64,000 bases of DNA from Caldovatus sediminis (GTDB lineage Bacteria > Pseudomonadota > Alphaproteobacteria > Acetobacterales > Acetobacteraceae), in contig NZ_BMKS01000002.1 of the NCBI RefSeq assembly GCF_014644455.1, forward strand, positions 473,450 to 537,449. The letters run 5' to 3'. How positions within the stretch are numbered: the stretch's first letter is position 1; each line of letters opens with the position of its first letter. Made by a program: the position numbers and the translations under genes. This document shows positions 56,695 to 64,000 of the stretch, piece after piece. The notes under the pieces are model-generated. The model had not been told where the DNA came from and did no database searches. It worked only from the letters and a program-made list of their open reading frames with translations.

Positions 56695-57648
56695 ATGACC
56701 GGACCGCGGCCACCGCTGCTGGCGACGCACAGCGGCACCTTCCACCTCGACGATGCCTTCGCCTATGCCGCGCTGCGGCTCGCGCTCGGCCTCCGCGCCG
56801 CGGGCGAGGACCACGTCCTGGTCCGCACGCGCGACGAGGCGGCGATCGCCCGTGCCGACCTGGTGTGGGACGTGGGCGCCGCCTACGACCCGGCCGCGGG
56901 GCGCTTCGACCACCACCAGCGCGGCGCGCCGCTGCGCGAGGACGGCCTGCCCTGGAGCGCGGCCGGCCTGGTCTGGCGCCACCACGGCGAGGCGGCGGTC
57001 CGCGCCGTGCTCGCGCCCTCGGGCGCTGGCGGCCTCGCGGCGGCAGTCGCGGCGGCGATCGACCGCGAGGTGGTGCGGCGCGTCGACGAGATCGACAACG
57101 GCGTCGGTGCGCCGGGGAGTGCGCTCGAGCTGTCCGCGCTGGTGGAGGATCTGAATCCAGCCTGGGATTCGCCGGCCGCCGGCAATGCGGCGGCCGAGGA
57201 TGCCGCCTTCCTGCGCGCGGCCGATCTCGCCGAGGCGTTCCTCCGCCGCAGGATCGAGGCGGTGCGGGCGCGGCTTGCGGCCGCGGCCGAGATCCTGGCC
57301 GCGCACGCGCGCGCGGCCGATCCGCGCGTGCTGGAGCTCGGCCGCAAGATGCCCTGGCAGGCCGCCGTGCATGCGCACCGCCTACCGACGCTCTACGCCG
57401 TCTATCCCGTGCCGGACGGCAACTGGATGGTGGACACGGCGCCGGCCGAGCCCGGCGGGTTCGAGCCGCGCCTGCCGCTGCCCGAGGCCTGGGCCGGCCT
57501 GCGCAACCGGGCGTTGGCCGACGCCTGCGGCGTGGCGGACGCGGTGTTCGTCCATCCGCGGCGCTTCGTCGGCGCGGCGCGCTCGCGCGAGGGGGCGCTG
57601 GAAATGGCGCGGCACTCCATCGGAACCGGCGGGTCGAGCGCATCGTGA
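56695..57648 (+). CDS. MYG1-family (UPF0160) protein, probable DHH-like exonuclease
   Basis: A 317-residue protein starting MTGPRPPLLATHSGTFHLDD. THSGTFHLDDAFAYAALRL and DVGAAYDPAAGRFDHHQRG carry the metal-binding His/Asp set of the MYG1/DHH fold; VDEIDNG, GRKMPWQAAVHAHRLPT, and GGFEPRLPLPEAWAGL-type C-terminal motifs follow. Eukaryotic MYG1 is a 3'-5' RNA exonuclease; bacterial members are poorly studied. No SD is clear, but the start matches the family N-terminus. Confidence 0.88.
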   Translation: MTGPRPPLLATHSGTFHLDDAFAYAALRLALGLRAAGEDHVLVRTRDEAAIARADLVWDVGAAYDPAAGRFDHHQRGAPLREDGLPWSAAGLVWRHHGEAAVRAVLAPSGAGGLAAAVAAAIDREVVRRVDEIDNGVGAPGSALELSALVEDLNPAWDSPAAGNAAAEDAAFLRAADLAEAFLRRRIEAVRARLAAAAEILAAHARAADPRVLELGRKMPWQAAVHAHRLPTLYAVYPVPDGNWMVDTAPAEPGGFEPRLPLPEAWAGLRNRALADACGVADAVFVHPRRFVGAARSREGALEMARHSIGTGGSSAS

Positions 57649-57796
57649 CCGGCCATGTCGGCTCGGCCCCGGGGAGCGCGGATCGCCCGGTGGGCCGCGC
57701 TCGCGGCATGCGGCCCGGCCGCGGCCACCCACGCGACGGGGTGCACGGGGGGCAGCCGGGCCGCCGGCGTTCGCCGTGCCGGGGACCCTCCTGCGA

Positions 57797-58459
57797 TCAG
57801 TCGGTGCGGAGCCTGCCGCGCCGTGCCTTGCCGGCGACCGTCCAGCGCGGCACCTTCGGCTGGCCGACGCGTCGCCGGCCGATGACGCGTGCTCCCGGAC
57901 CGGCACCGGCCGCCTGCGTCGCGGATACCTCGGCGAGCATCGCCTCGGCTTCCGAGGGCTCGGCCTCGTCGCCGGGGCGGTCGGCGCGGGGGACTTCCTT
58001 CTGGGGCGCATCGGGCCTGAGGCGCGGGACCCGCCGTCGCTTAGCCCCTGCCGGGGGCGCGGCGGCGGGCGGCGGTTCGGGAGCCTCGGGCGCCGAGGAG
58101 GGGGCGGCGACCGACGGCGCCGCATCGGGGGCGGCGGTGGGTGGCGGCAGCTCCGCCGGAGCCCGGGTCGCGGCGGAATGCGGCAGCCCGCTCCGGTGCC
58201 GGGCGAGCAGCGCGGCGAGCGTCGCGTGGGTCTCGTTGAAGCCCTGCCGGACCACGAGGCAGGGCCTACCGTCCACGTGGAAGATCCGGCGCTGCATCGT
58301 CAGGCGCCAGACATGGTCGTCGGTCGCGGGCACGATGGTGCAGCCGCACGCCTCGGCGGCGGCGCGTTGGTCGCGTGTCAATTCCACGACGGAAGTTCCG
58401 AAGCAGTGGGTGGTTGGAACGAAGGGCGCCCGGCGGCGTCTCGATGCGAGGGGTAGCAC
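57797..58459 (-). CDS. Protein of unknown function with Pro/Ala-rich centre
   Basis: Up to 220 residues from GTG 58459. The N-terminal ~75 residues (VVELTRDQRAAAEACGCTI, DDHVWRLTMQRRIFHVDGRP, LVVRQGFNETHATLAALLAR) look folded. The centre is Pro/Ala-rich and disordered; the C-terminus is basic (KAKRRRVPRLRP-like and GRRRVGQPKVPRW). The start is unclear: GTG codons further in, for example before VELTRDQ, are possible. I recognise no family. Confidence 0.5.
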   Translation of the reverse strand: MLPLASRRRRAPFVPTTHCFGTSVVELTRDQRAAAEACGCTIVPATDDHVWRLTMQRRIFHVDGRPCLVVRQGFNETHATLAALLARHRSGLPHSAATRAPAELPPPTAAPDAAPSVAAPSSAPEAPEPPPAAAPPAGAKRRRVPRLRPDAPQKEVPRADRPGDEAEPSEAEAMLAEVSATQAAGAGPGARVIGRRRVGQPKVPRWTVAGKARRGRLRTD

Positions 58460-58573
58460 GGGCGCCGGGCGCCCGATACCGCTCGCCCGGCCGGGAGTAA
58501 ACCGTACGCCGGGCCGGCGGGTCGCGTGGCGCGGCGGCCGATCGGGAGCGTGATCCCGTCGGGGCGGGTGCCG

Positions 58574-59107
58574 CTACAGCAGCGCCATCCCGGCGGCGGC
58601 GCCGGCCGCCAGCGTCCACAGCGGATTCCGGCGCGTCAGCCAGACGAAGAGCGTGGTGCCGAGGGTCAGGACCAGGGTCGTGGCGCCGTGGTGCGCGGCC
58701 TGCGCCAGCACGACGCCGCTCGCCAGGTTGAGCCCGAGCGCGATCGGGATCAGCCCCGCCTGCGTCACCCGCACCCAGGCGAGACTGGCGAAGCGCGCCC
58801 GCAGCCGCCCGAGGCCGAGCGCGAGCAGCGCCGGCGGCCCGACCATGGCGAGCGTCGCCACGAGGAGGCCGGCGAGGCCCGCGACCTGCCAGCCGATCAG
58901 GCTCACCACCATCATGTTCGGCCCCGGCGCGGCCTGGGCGAGGGCGAAGAGGTCCATGAAGGCGTCGGCGGCGACCCAGCCGCGCAGATCCACGACCTGG
59001 CGCTGGATCTCGGGCAGCACCGCGATCGCGCCGCCGATCGCCACCAGCGAGAGCGGCGCGAAGGCGAGCGCGAGCTGGGCGAGGAGCAGGACGGTGCCGC
59101 CCGTCAC
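58574..59107 (-). CDS. Chromate transporter, second half (CHR domain)
   Basis: 177 residues from GTG 59107. It has the CHR-domain pattern AIGGAIAVLPEIQRQVVD, ALAQAAPGPNMMVVSLIGW and four or five membrane segments. It overlaps the preceding half by 4 bp (GTGA). Two-gene CHR transporters act as a pair that together matches the single ~400-residue ChrA; they export chromate, and the natural function is uncertain. Confidence 0.9.
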   Translation of the reverse strand: MTGGTVLLLAQLALAFAPLSLVAIGGAIAVLPEIQRQVVDLRGWVAADAFMDLFALAQAAPGPNMMVVSLIGWQVAGLAGLLVATLAMVGPPALLALGLGRLRARFASLAWVRVTQAGLIPIALGLNLASGVVLAQAAHHGATTLVLTLGTTLFVWLTRRNPLWTLAAGAAAGMALL

Positions 59108-59700
59108 GGCGCGGCGCCTCCCCGCTGCGGCGCCAGCCAGGCGGCGAGGATGCCGAGCGGCGCGAGCGCCAGCACCACGCCGAGCATCGGCAGGCGCAGC
59201 AGGCCGATGCCGACGAAGGCGCAGACGCCGACGGCGGAGAGGGCGAGGCCGGGGCGCAGTCGCGTGCCCATCTTCAGCGCCGTGCCGATCGTCATGCCCG
59301 CCGCGGCGGCGGCGAGGCCCTTGAGCGCCGCGGCGACCAGGGGCTCCGACCCGTACTGGGCGTAGAGCCCCGCGATGCCCACCAGCGGCACCAGCGGCCC
59401 GCCGAGGATGCCGAGCAGGGCGAGCGCCGCGCCGGCCGTGCCGTGGAAGCGGTCGCCGATCATCACCGCGCAATTCAGTGCGTTGGGGCCCGGCAGGATC
59501 TGCGCGAGGCCGAGATACTCCGCGTATTCCTGCTCGGAGAGCCAGCCGCGCTCCTCGACGATGACGCGGCGCATCCAGGCGTTGGCGCCGCCGAAGCCGG
59601 ACAGCCCGATCTGGAGGTAGGCGAGGAAGAAGGCGAGACGGGTCGGGGAGGGGCGGGCGGGAAGGTCGGGTCGGTGTCGGTCCGGCGCTGCGTTGGTCAT
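59104..59700 (-). CDS. Chromate transporter, first half (CHR domain)
   Basis: A 198-residue protein from ATG 59700, with GCAGGGGGAGAGC upstream; the frame is open further but without support. LQIGLSGFGGANAWMRRVIV, WLSEQEYAEYLGLAQILPG and PNALNCAVMIGDRFHGT are the CHR-domain motifs. Five hydrophobic segments follow. It is coupled by a 4-bp overlap to the second half. A chromate regulator or reductase is not seen nearby. Confidence 0.92.
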   Translation of the reverse strand: MTNAAPDRHRPDLPARPSPTRLAFFLAYLQIGLSGFGGANAWMRRVIVEERGWLSEQEYAEYLGLAQILPGPNALNCAVMIGDRFHGTAGAALALLGILGGPLVPLVGIAGLYAQYGSEPLVAAALKGLAAAAAGMTIGTALKMGTRLRPGLALSAVGVCAFVGIGLLRLPMLGVVLALAPLGILAAWLAPQRGGAAP

Positions 59701-59873
59701 CGCTCTCCCCCTGCGGCTCGGGCGGGAGAGGACACGGAGGCGTGGCGGCGGGCAAGGGCGGCGGGCAGGCGCGCATCGCCGGCGCGACATCGGCCGGACA
59801 AGGTCGTCCCGTGGTGCGTCGCCGCGCGGGGGCGCCGCCCTGGCGCAGCGGCTCGGGGTAGTGTCTCCGGGAC

Positions 59874-60140
59874 ATGGCCGGCAGGAGGAAGACGATGCGG
59901 ACGATGCCAGCGGAGCACGAGCGGATCATGGACCTCTGCCTGGCCGAATCGCGCGTGGCATGGGCGCTCGGGAACTCCCCGATCGCCGCGGCGGTTGGGC
60001 GCGACGGAACGGTAGTCGGTCTCGGGCGGAACGCCGTCGCCACGGCGTGCGACCCCACCGCGCACGCGGTGATGGATAGGGAGAGGTTGAAGGGCGGTCA
60101 TGCCCGCCGCAGGCTCTACCGCCTGCTCCTCGCCACCTGA
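59874..60140 (+). pseudogene. Truncated nucleoside/CMP deaminase-like fragment
   Basis: 88 residues. HERIMDLCLAESRVAWALGN, PIAAAVGRDGTVVGLGRN and DPTAHAV match the first half of the cytidine/guanine deaminase (TadA-like) fold, in which the normal motif is PTAHAE. Here the catalytic Glu is Val (GTG instead of GAG) and the second zinc motif PCxxC is missing because the frame ends after unrelated residues (LKGGHARRRLYRLLLAT). It is therefore an inactive, truncated remnant. The end overlaps the convergent SDR gene. Confidence 0.65.
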
Positions 60141-60961
60141 TCGCACCCACAACCGCCACCACCCCCCGCAGACGCAAACCCGACAGGCTGCTCGTGCAGC
60201 GTATAGCCCCCGTCCACGATCAGGTTGTGGCCGGCGCGGAAGGTGGCGCTCGTCGTGAGGAGCAGGAAGGTCGGCTCCGCCACCTCCTCGGGCCTGCCCA
60301 TCCGGCCCATGGGGATGTAGCGGAGGCGGTCCCGGGCCGCAGCGGGGTTCCGCCGGGCGCGCTCGATGCTCGGCGCGGTCTCGATCGGGGCGGGGCTGAT
60401 CGCGTTGACGGCGATGTTGTCCCTCACGAGCTCGAGCGCCATGGGCTTGGTCAGGTGGATCAGCCCGGCCTTGGTCAGCCCGTAGAGCGCCCGCGTCGGG
60501 TAGGTCACCGAGCCGAGCTGGCTCGCGATGTTGACGATTCGCCCGCCGCCCTGCCGCCGCATCGGCCCCGCCACGGCCCGGCTCGCGAGGAAGGGGGCGC
60601 GCAGGTTGACGGCCACGGCCCGGTCGAAGTCCTCGGCCGAGAACTCGCCGAAGAGCATGAAGATCCGCAGGGCGGCGTTGTTGACCAGCGCGTCCACGCG
60701 GCCGAACCGGGCGAGCGCGCGCTCGACCATCCCGGTCGCGGCGGCGGCGTCGCCAAGGTCGGCGATCCAGCCCTCGGCGGCCTCCGGCGCCCGGCCGGCG
60801 CGGTAGGCGGCGGCGCCCTGCGCGAGCCCTGCCTCCGGCCCGTCGGCGACGAGCAGCAGCCGCCATCCTGCTGCGGCGAGCCGCCGCGCGATCGCCGCGC
60901 CGGTCCCGATCGGGGAGGAGGCGCCCGTCACGATCGCGACCGGACCTTCACCGTTTGGCAT
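60116..60961 (-). CDS. Short-chain dehydrogenase/reductase
   Basis: 281 residues from ATG 60961. IVTGASSPIGTGAAIARRL (9-27) is the cofactor motif, with SPIGTG lengthening the loop by two residues compared with GxxxGIG. LVNNAALRIFMLFG, NIASQLGSVTYPTRALYGLTKAG (Ser, Tyr-Gly-Leu-Thr-Lys) and PIETAPSIERARR follow. The C-terminal ~20 residues are Gly/Cys-rich (SAGGGGGCGCDQ), which looks like read-through beyond the normal end. It follows the PhyH-type dioxygenase by 35 bp and probably acts on the same compound. Confidence 0.88.
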   Translation of the reverse strand: MPNGEGPVAIVTGASSPIGTGAAIARRLAAAGWRLLLVADGPEAGLAQGAAAYRAGRAPEAAEGWIADLGDAAAATGMVERALARFGRVDALVNNAALRIFMLFGEFSAEDFDRAVAVNLRAPFLASRAVAGPMRRQGGGRIVNIASQLGSVTYPTRALYGLTKAGLIHLTKPMALELVRDNIAVNAISPAPIETAPSIERARRNPAAARDRLRYIPMGRMGRPEEVAEPTFLLLTTSATFRAGHNLIVDGGYTLHEQPVGFASAGGGGGCGCDQVARSRR

Positions 60962-60996
60962 CCGCCGTACTCCCCTCGGCGTGGCAGATAGGTCCG

Positions 60997-61863
60997 TCAG
61001 GCCGCGGGTCGCGGGAAGTCGCGCGCATGCCAGGCCATCTGCTCCGCATATCCCTCGCGGTAACGCGCATAGGCGTCGCGGTGCGCCCGCCCCGCCTGCT
61101 CCGGCGTGAGGCGCCTGGGGTCGGGCTCCGGGGCGAAGTGGCCGTGGCGGTCCTCGCCGGCGACGAGCGTCGCACCCATGCGGAGGGTGCCGTGGTGGCG
61201 CACGGCGGCCGGAATGCAGCTGATCTCGAGGCCGATGCGGCGGTCGCCGCCGCGGTTCGGGCCGGACTGGTGGACGACCAGCGTGTGGTGCAGCGAGAAC
61301 TGCCCGCGCCGGAGCGGCGCGAGCGGCGCGTCGCCCGGATCGAAGGGCACCGCGATCGTCTGGGAGCCGTGGTTGATGCTGCCCGGCGCCGCGCGCGCCG
61401 CGTGGGGAAGCTGGCCCCAGCGGCGGCTGCCGCGGACGAACTGCATGCAGCCGCTCTCGACAGAGGCGTCCGAGAAGGCCAGCCAGGCGGTGACGTGATG
61501 GCGGGGCTCCAGGCCGAAGAAGGTCGCGTCCTGGTGCCAGGCGGTCACCGCCGGCGTGCCGGGCTCCTTGATGAAGAAGGTGCTGTTGAAGACGAGGATA
61601 TCCGGGCCGACCAGGTCCTCGACGGCGTCGAGGATCCTCCGGTCCTCCACGAGGTCCCGCATCCAAGGGAGCCGGACGTGCAGCTTCCGACGGTCCGCCG
61701 CGGTGGGGCCGCCTTCCGGCAGGGTCGCCTCGAAGGCGTCGAGGCGGGCGCGGAGCGCGTCGGCCTCCGCCGGCGAGAAGGCATCCAGGGCGGGGACGAA
61801 GCCGTCGCGGTCGTAGGCTGCGGCCTGCGCGGGCGTCAGCCGCTTCGGCGGGGAGGTGCGCAT
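60997..61863 (-). CDS. Phytanoyl-CoA dioxygenase (PhyH) family protein
   Basis: 288 residues from ATG 61863, with CGAAGGAAG as ribosome binding site. PAQAAAYDRDGFVPALDAF is the typical start. AWHQDATFFGLEP carries the His-x-Asp iron ligands, HHTLVVHQSGPNRGGDRRIGL gives the distal His and the Arg for 2-oxoglutarate. The substrate is unknown; bacterial PhyH-like enzymes hydroxylate diverse small molecules. The same frame is open upstream into the TRAP remnant with no stop. It pairs with the SDR downstream. Confidence 0.9.
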   Translation of the reverse strand: MRTSPPKRLTPAQAAAYDRDGFVPALDAFSPAEADALRARLDAFEATLPEGGPTAADRRKLHVRLPWMRDLVEDRRILDAVEDLVGPDILVFNSTFFIKEPGTPAVTAWHQDATFFGLEPRHHVTAWLAFSDASVESGCMQFVRGSRRWGQLPHAARAAPGSINHGSQTIAVPFDPGDAPLAPLRRGQFSLHHTLVVHQSGPNRGGDRRIGLEISCIPAAVRHHGTLRMGATLVAGEDRHGHFAPEPDPRRLTPEQAGRAHRDAYARYREGYAEQMAWHARDFPRPAA

Positions 61864-63846
61864 GGACGTCTTCCTTCGCTCCACGGTTCCGCAGCCGGCG
61901 TGGCCGGTCGCCGGCGCGGCCCTGCGGTTCGCCGCGAACTGCCGGGCGAGGACCAGCGCCATCAGCGCCAGTCCGATCCAGTCCGTGTTCGTCCCCGTGT
62001 CGTACAGCGCGACCGTGGCGACGCCGAGGAGCACGCGCGCGAGCGGGCGCAGCGGCCCGAGGATGTACCCGACCACCGTGCCAGCGAAGGCGATGGCGGA
62101 CATGCCGGTGGTGAAGGTGCTCCAGGCGAGCTTCGCGGGCTCGTCCAGGTTGAGGAGGTCGCCGGTCACGAAGACGATGGGGATCAGGTACAGGAACAGC
62201 CCGATGCGGAACGCGAACAGGCCGGTCTGCCACGGCGCGCTCCGCGCCACGGCCGCCGCCGCGAAGGCGAGCGTGCACACCGGCGGGGTCAGGTTGGAGG
62301 TCTGCGTGTGCCTGATGATCAGGAGGCGGGCCGCCATGACGCCGGCGCCGAGCTCGGTGAGGGCCGAGGCGACGAGGACCGACAGCAGGATGTAGTTCGC
62401 GGTCACCGAGGAGACCCCATCCCCAGCAGGAAGGTCACCAGGGCCGTCAGCAGGATGCCGAGGATGAGAGAGCCCATCGAGAGGTCGATGACGAGGTAGG
62501 ACAGCTTCGTCGCCATGCCGGTCTTGACGACGATGCCGACGATGATGCCGAGGCAGCCGGCGAGGGCCCCGATAGCGAGCGGCCGCCTGGTGCCGGTGAC
62601 GATGATCCGCAGCCACTTCGCGGGGGACATGCGGGTCTGCGGCGAGACGAGACCGGCCAGCACGATCGCGGGCAGCGTCCAGAACACGGCGAGGTTGGGG
62701 CTGTATCCGCCGATCAGGAACCAGGCCAGGACGACGATCGGGGCGAGGAACGGCCAGTAGGTCCGGACGATCTTCCAGGGCGGCCGATCTCCTCCCGGGA
62801 CAGGGCGCGGAGCCCGAGCTTGCGGGCGTAGAGGTCGGCGACGGCGAGCAGGCTGAGGATGAACAGCGCCGCCGGGATGACCGAGACCTTGACGATCTCG
62901 AGGTACGGGATGCCGGTGAAGTTGGCCATGACGAAGATCGCCGCGCCCATGATGGGCGGCCTGGTGATGCCGATGGTCGAGGCGCTGGCCTCGAAGGCGC
63001 CGGTGGCGTGGGGCGGAAAGCCCGAGCGCTTCATCAGCGGGATGGTGAGCGAGCCGGTGGTGACGACGTTTGCCGCCGCGCTGCCCGAGATGGTCCCGAA
63101 CAGCGCGCTGGCGACGATCGAGACCTCGGCGGCGCCGCCGCGGGTGCGGCCGAGCAGCGCGAGGGGCAGGTTGAGGAACAGGTGCCGGCCGCCCGACATC
63201 TCGAGGCACGCGCCGAACACGATGAACAGGAAGACGAAGGTGGCGAAGACGCGCGCGATCGTCCCGTAGATCGCCTCGCTGCTGTACAGCCACGCGACCA
63301 GGTCCTCTGTGCCCAGCCCCTGATGGCGCGCGAGCCCGGGGAACCAGGGGCCGAGCAGCGCATAGGCGATCAGGAGCAGGCAGAGCGCGGGCAGCAGCAG
63401 GCCGAGGACGCGACGGCACGCCTCCAGCGCCAGCGCGATGGCGATGACGCCGAACACCAGGTCGCCCGTGTCGGGGATGCCCCCACCGTACGGCGAAGCG
63501 GACGGGGTAGTGGAGCGAATAGTGGTAGGTGACCGCGCCGGCCGCCAGGACGAGCAGGATGTCGAACGCGGAGGGGCGCCCCCGGGGGGTGCCGCGCCGG
63601 GCCGGGTAGAGCAGGAACACGAGCCCCATCGTGAACCCGAGGTAGAGGGCGACGAAGCCCTCCGGCGAGAAGTAGGCGAAGCCCGCGAAGTAGTAGTAGT
63701 AGTAGTAGTAGAGCCCGAAGAAGCGCAGGCAGATCGCCGTAACGAGCGCCCGGAGCGGCGGGGCGGCGAACTCCCGCTGCCCGCTCGCTTCCTCCGCCGC
63801 CGCGGCGCCAGGGCCGTTCGGCGCGGGGTCGCCCGCCCCCCCTCAT
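61864..63846 (-). pseudogene. Fused TRAP transporter permease (DctQ-DctM type), frameshifted
   Basis: Assembled from four frames. From ATG 63846, after a shift in a C7 run (63836-63842), the frame reads QREFAAPPLRALVTAI, a seven-tyrosine run, and FVALYLGFTMGLVFLLYP. A shift at a C5 run (63480-63484) leads to PDTGDLVFGVIAIALALEA and the DctM core (GSAAANVVTTGSLTIPLM). Another near 62780-62790 gives PPWKIVRTYWPFLAPIVVL, and one at C4 62415-62418 gives SSVTANYILLSVLVAS and SNLTPPVCTLAFAAAA. Length (about 660 codons) fits a TAXI-type fused permease. The IS end lies 33 bp upstream of its start. The last frame runs into the PhyH gene without a stop. Confidence 0.8.
63691..63711 (-). repeat. Seven-unit TAC/TAG trinucleotide repeat
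   Basis: Seven consecutive TAG triplets on the plus strand, read as TAC on the coding strand and giving seven tyrosines in an N-terminal membrane segment of the TRAP permease remnant. Other members have mixed aromatic/hydrophobic residues here. It is the only trinucleotide microsatellite I noticed in the window. Confidence 0.9.
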
Positions 63847-63879
63847 CGGCCCGGCATCTGCTCGGGCGTCGGCACCTCA

Positions 63880-64000
63880 GAGTCCGTTTGACAATCACCG
63901 ATGGGCGACGCGGCGGAGCAGAAGTGCTCGCACGGCGACATGGATCATGGCCTCGGACACGTCGAGGCGCTTCTCGTAGTCGCGGACGAGACGGCGCCAG
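63880..64000 (-). mobile_element. End of an IS5-family insertion sequence (partial)
   Basis: The element enters from the right edge. Its left end appears to be at 63880, where GAGTCCGTTTGACAATCA would be the terminal inverted repeat, preceded by TCA (63877-63879), which fits the 3-bp TNA target duplication of the IS1031 group. The boundary is inferred from the transposase position and the repeat pattern; the other end is outside the window. It lies in the promoter region of the TRAP permease remnant. Confidence 0.55.
63895..64000 (-). CDS. IS5-family transposase, C-terminal fragment
   Basis: The last 34 residues of a transposase, ending at TGA (63897-63895): WRRLVRDYEKRLDVSEAMIH, then VAVRALLLRRVAHR. 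The phrase RRL-x-x-DYE-x-x-x-x-x-S-EA-x-I, followed by a hydrophobic helix and LRR, is the standard C-terminus of IS5-type transposases. The rest is beyond the window. The short distance to the presumed IS end (15 bp) is normal. Confidence 0.8.
   Translation of the reverse strand, partial: WRRLVRDYEKRLDVSEAMIHVAVRALLLRRVAHR

Noticed and set aside
58574..59700. Chromate transporter as a broken single gene
   Set aside because: Both halves have complete CHR domains and own starts with a 4-bp coupled overlap; paired short CHR genes are a known natural form.

Overview
The window is very GC-rich (low-to-mid 70s percent by eye) with almost exclusively G/C in third codon positions. It carries Bug/TctC-type solute receptors, flavin-dependent LLM oxidoreductases, many SDRs and an alphaproteobacterial fab/lpt housekeeping core. 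This points to an alphaproteobacterium, most likely a Roseomonas-like member of the Acetobacteraceae; that assignment is inference from gene content and codon use, not from a marker-gene search.

Layout. At 1-8.2 kb, the tail of one TctC receptor faces a five-gene minus-strand operon (TauD-type dioxygenase, FAH-family hydrolase, TctC receptor, ICL/PEP-mutase-type lyase, type II HAD). It is divergent from a DadA-like oxidase and an SDR, followed by an LLM oxidoreductase and another SDR. At 9.1-12.5 kb lies a minus-strand cytochrome oxidase operon (CoxB with a cytochrome c tail, a CoxA/III-like gene, a small membrane protein, a c-type cytochrome) broken by about eight frameshifts and one large internal deletion. 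At 13-22.6 kb a LysR regulator sits among an LLM monooxygenase, an alpha/beta hydrolase, a tandem carboxymuconolactone-decarboxylase-like protein and a Liv-type ABC importer whose LivM and LivG are fused. Three copies of one 22-bp palindromic motif lie in the three control regions of this locus, so it looks like a single uncharacterised catabolic regulon.

The central part (23.4-48 kb) is housekeeping: fabD-fabG-acpP-fabF-mltG, then ivd-bioY-mccB-mccA (leucine catabolism with a biotin importer), surA-rsmA, gmk-yicC and lptD-lptG-lptF. Compared with the order usual in alphaproteobacteria, the strands of surA/rsmA and yicC/gmk are exactly those expected from one inversion between mltG and lptD, with extra genes inserted and pdxA absent. 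An HxlR regulator and a divergent acyl-CoA-dehydrogenase-like gene share a clear palindromic operator. A degraded Ala/Asp/Thr-rich gene remnant lies between fabG and acpP.

From 48 to 60 kb there are an FAD-linked oxidase, a PrpF-type isomerase, a PanE-type reductase, an exported esterase and a run of small unrecognised genes (one J-domain-like with an altered HPD motif). Unusually AT-rich control regions, a transposase scar, a MYG1-family protein, a two-gene chromate transporter and a dead deaminase fragment follow. The right end (60-64 kb) has an SDR and a phytanoyl-CoA-type dioxygenase downstream of a fused TRAP permease that carries four frameshifts. Its promoter side is occupied by the end of an IS5-family element. 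No tRNA, rRNA or CRISPR array was seen.
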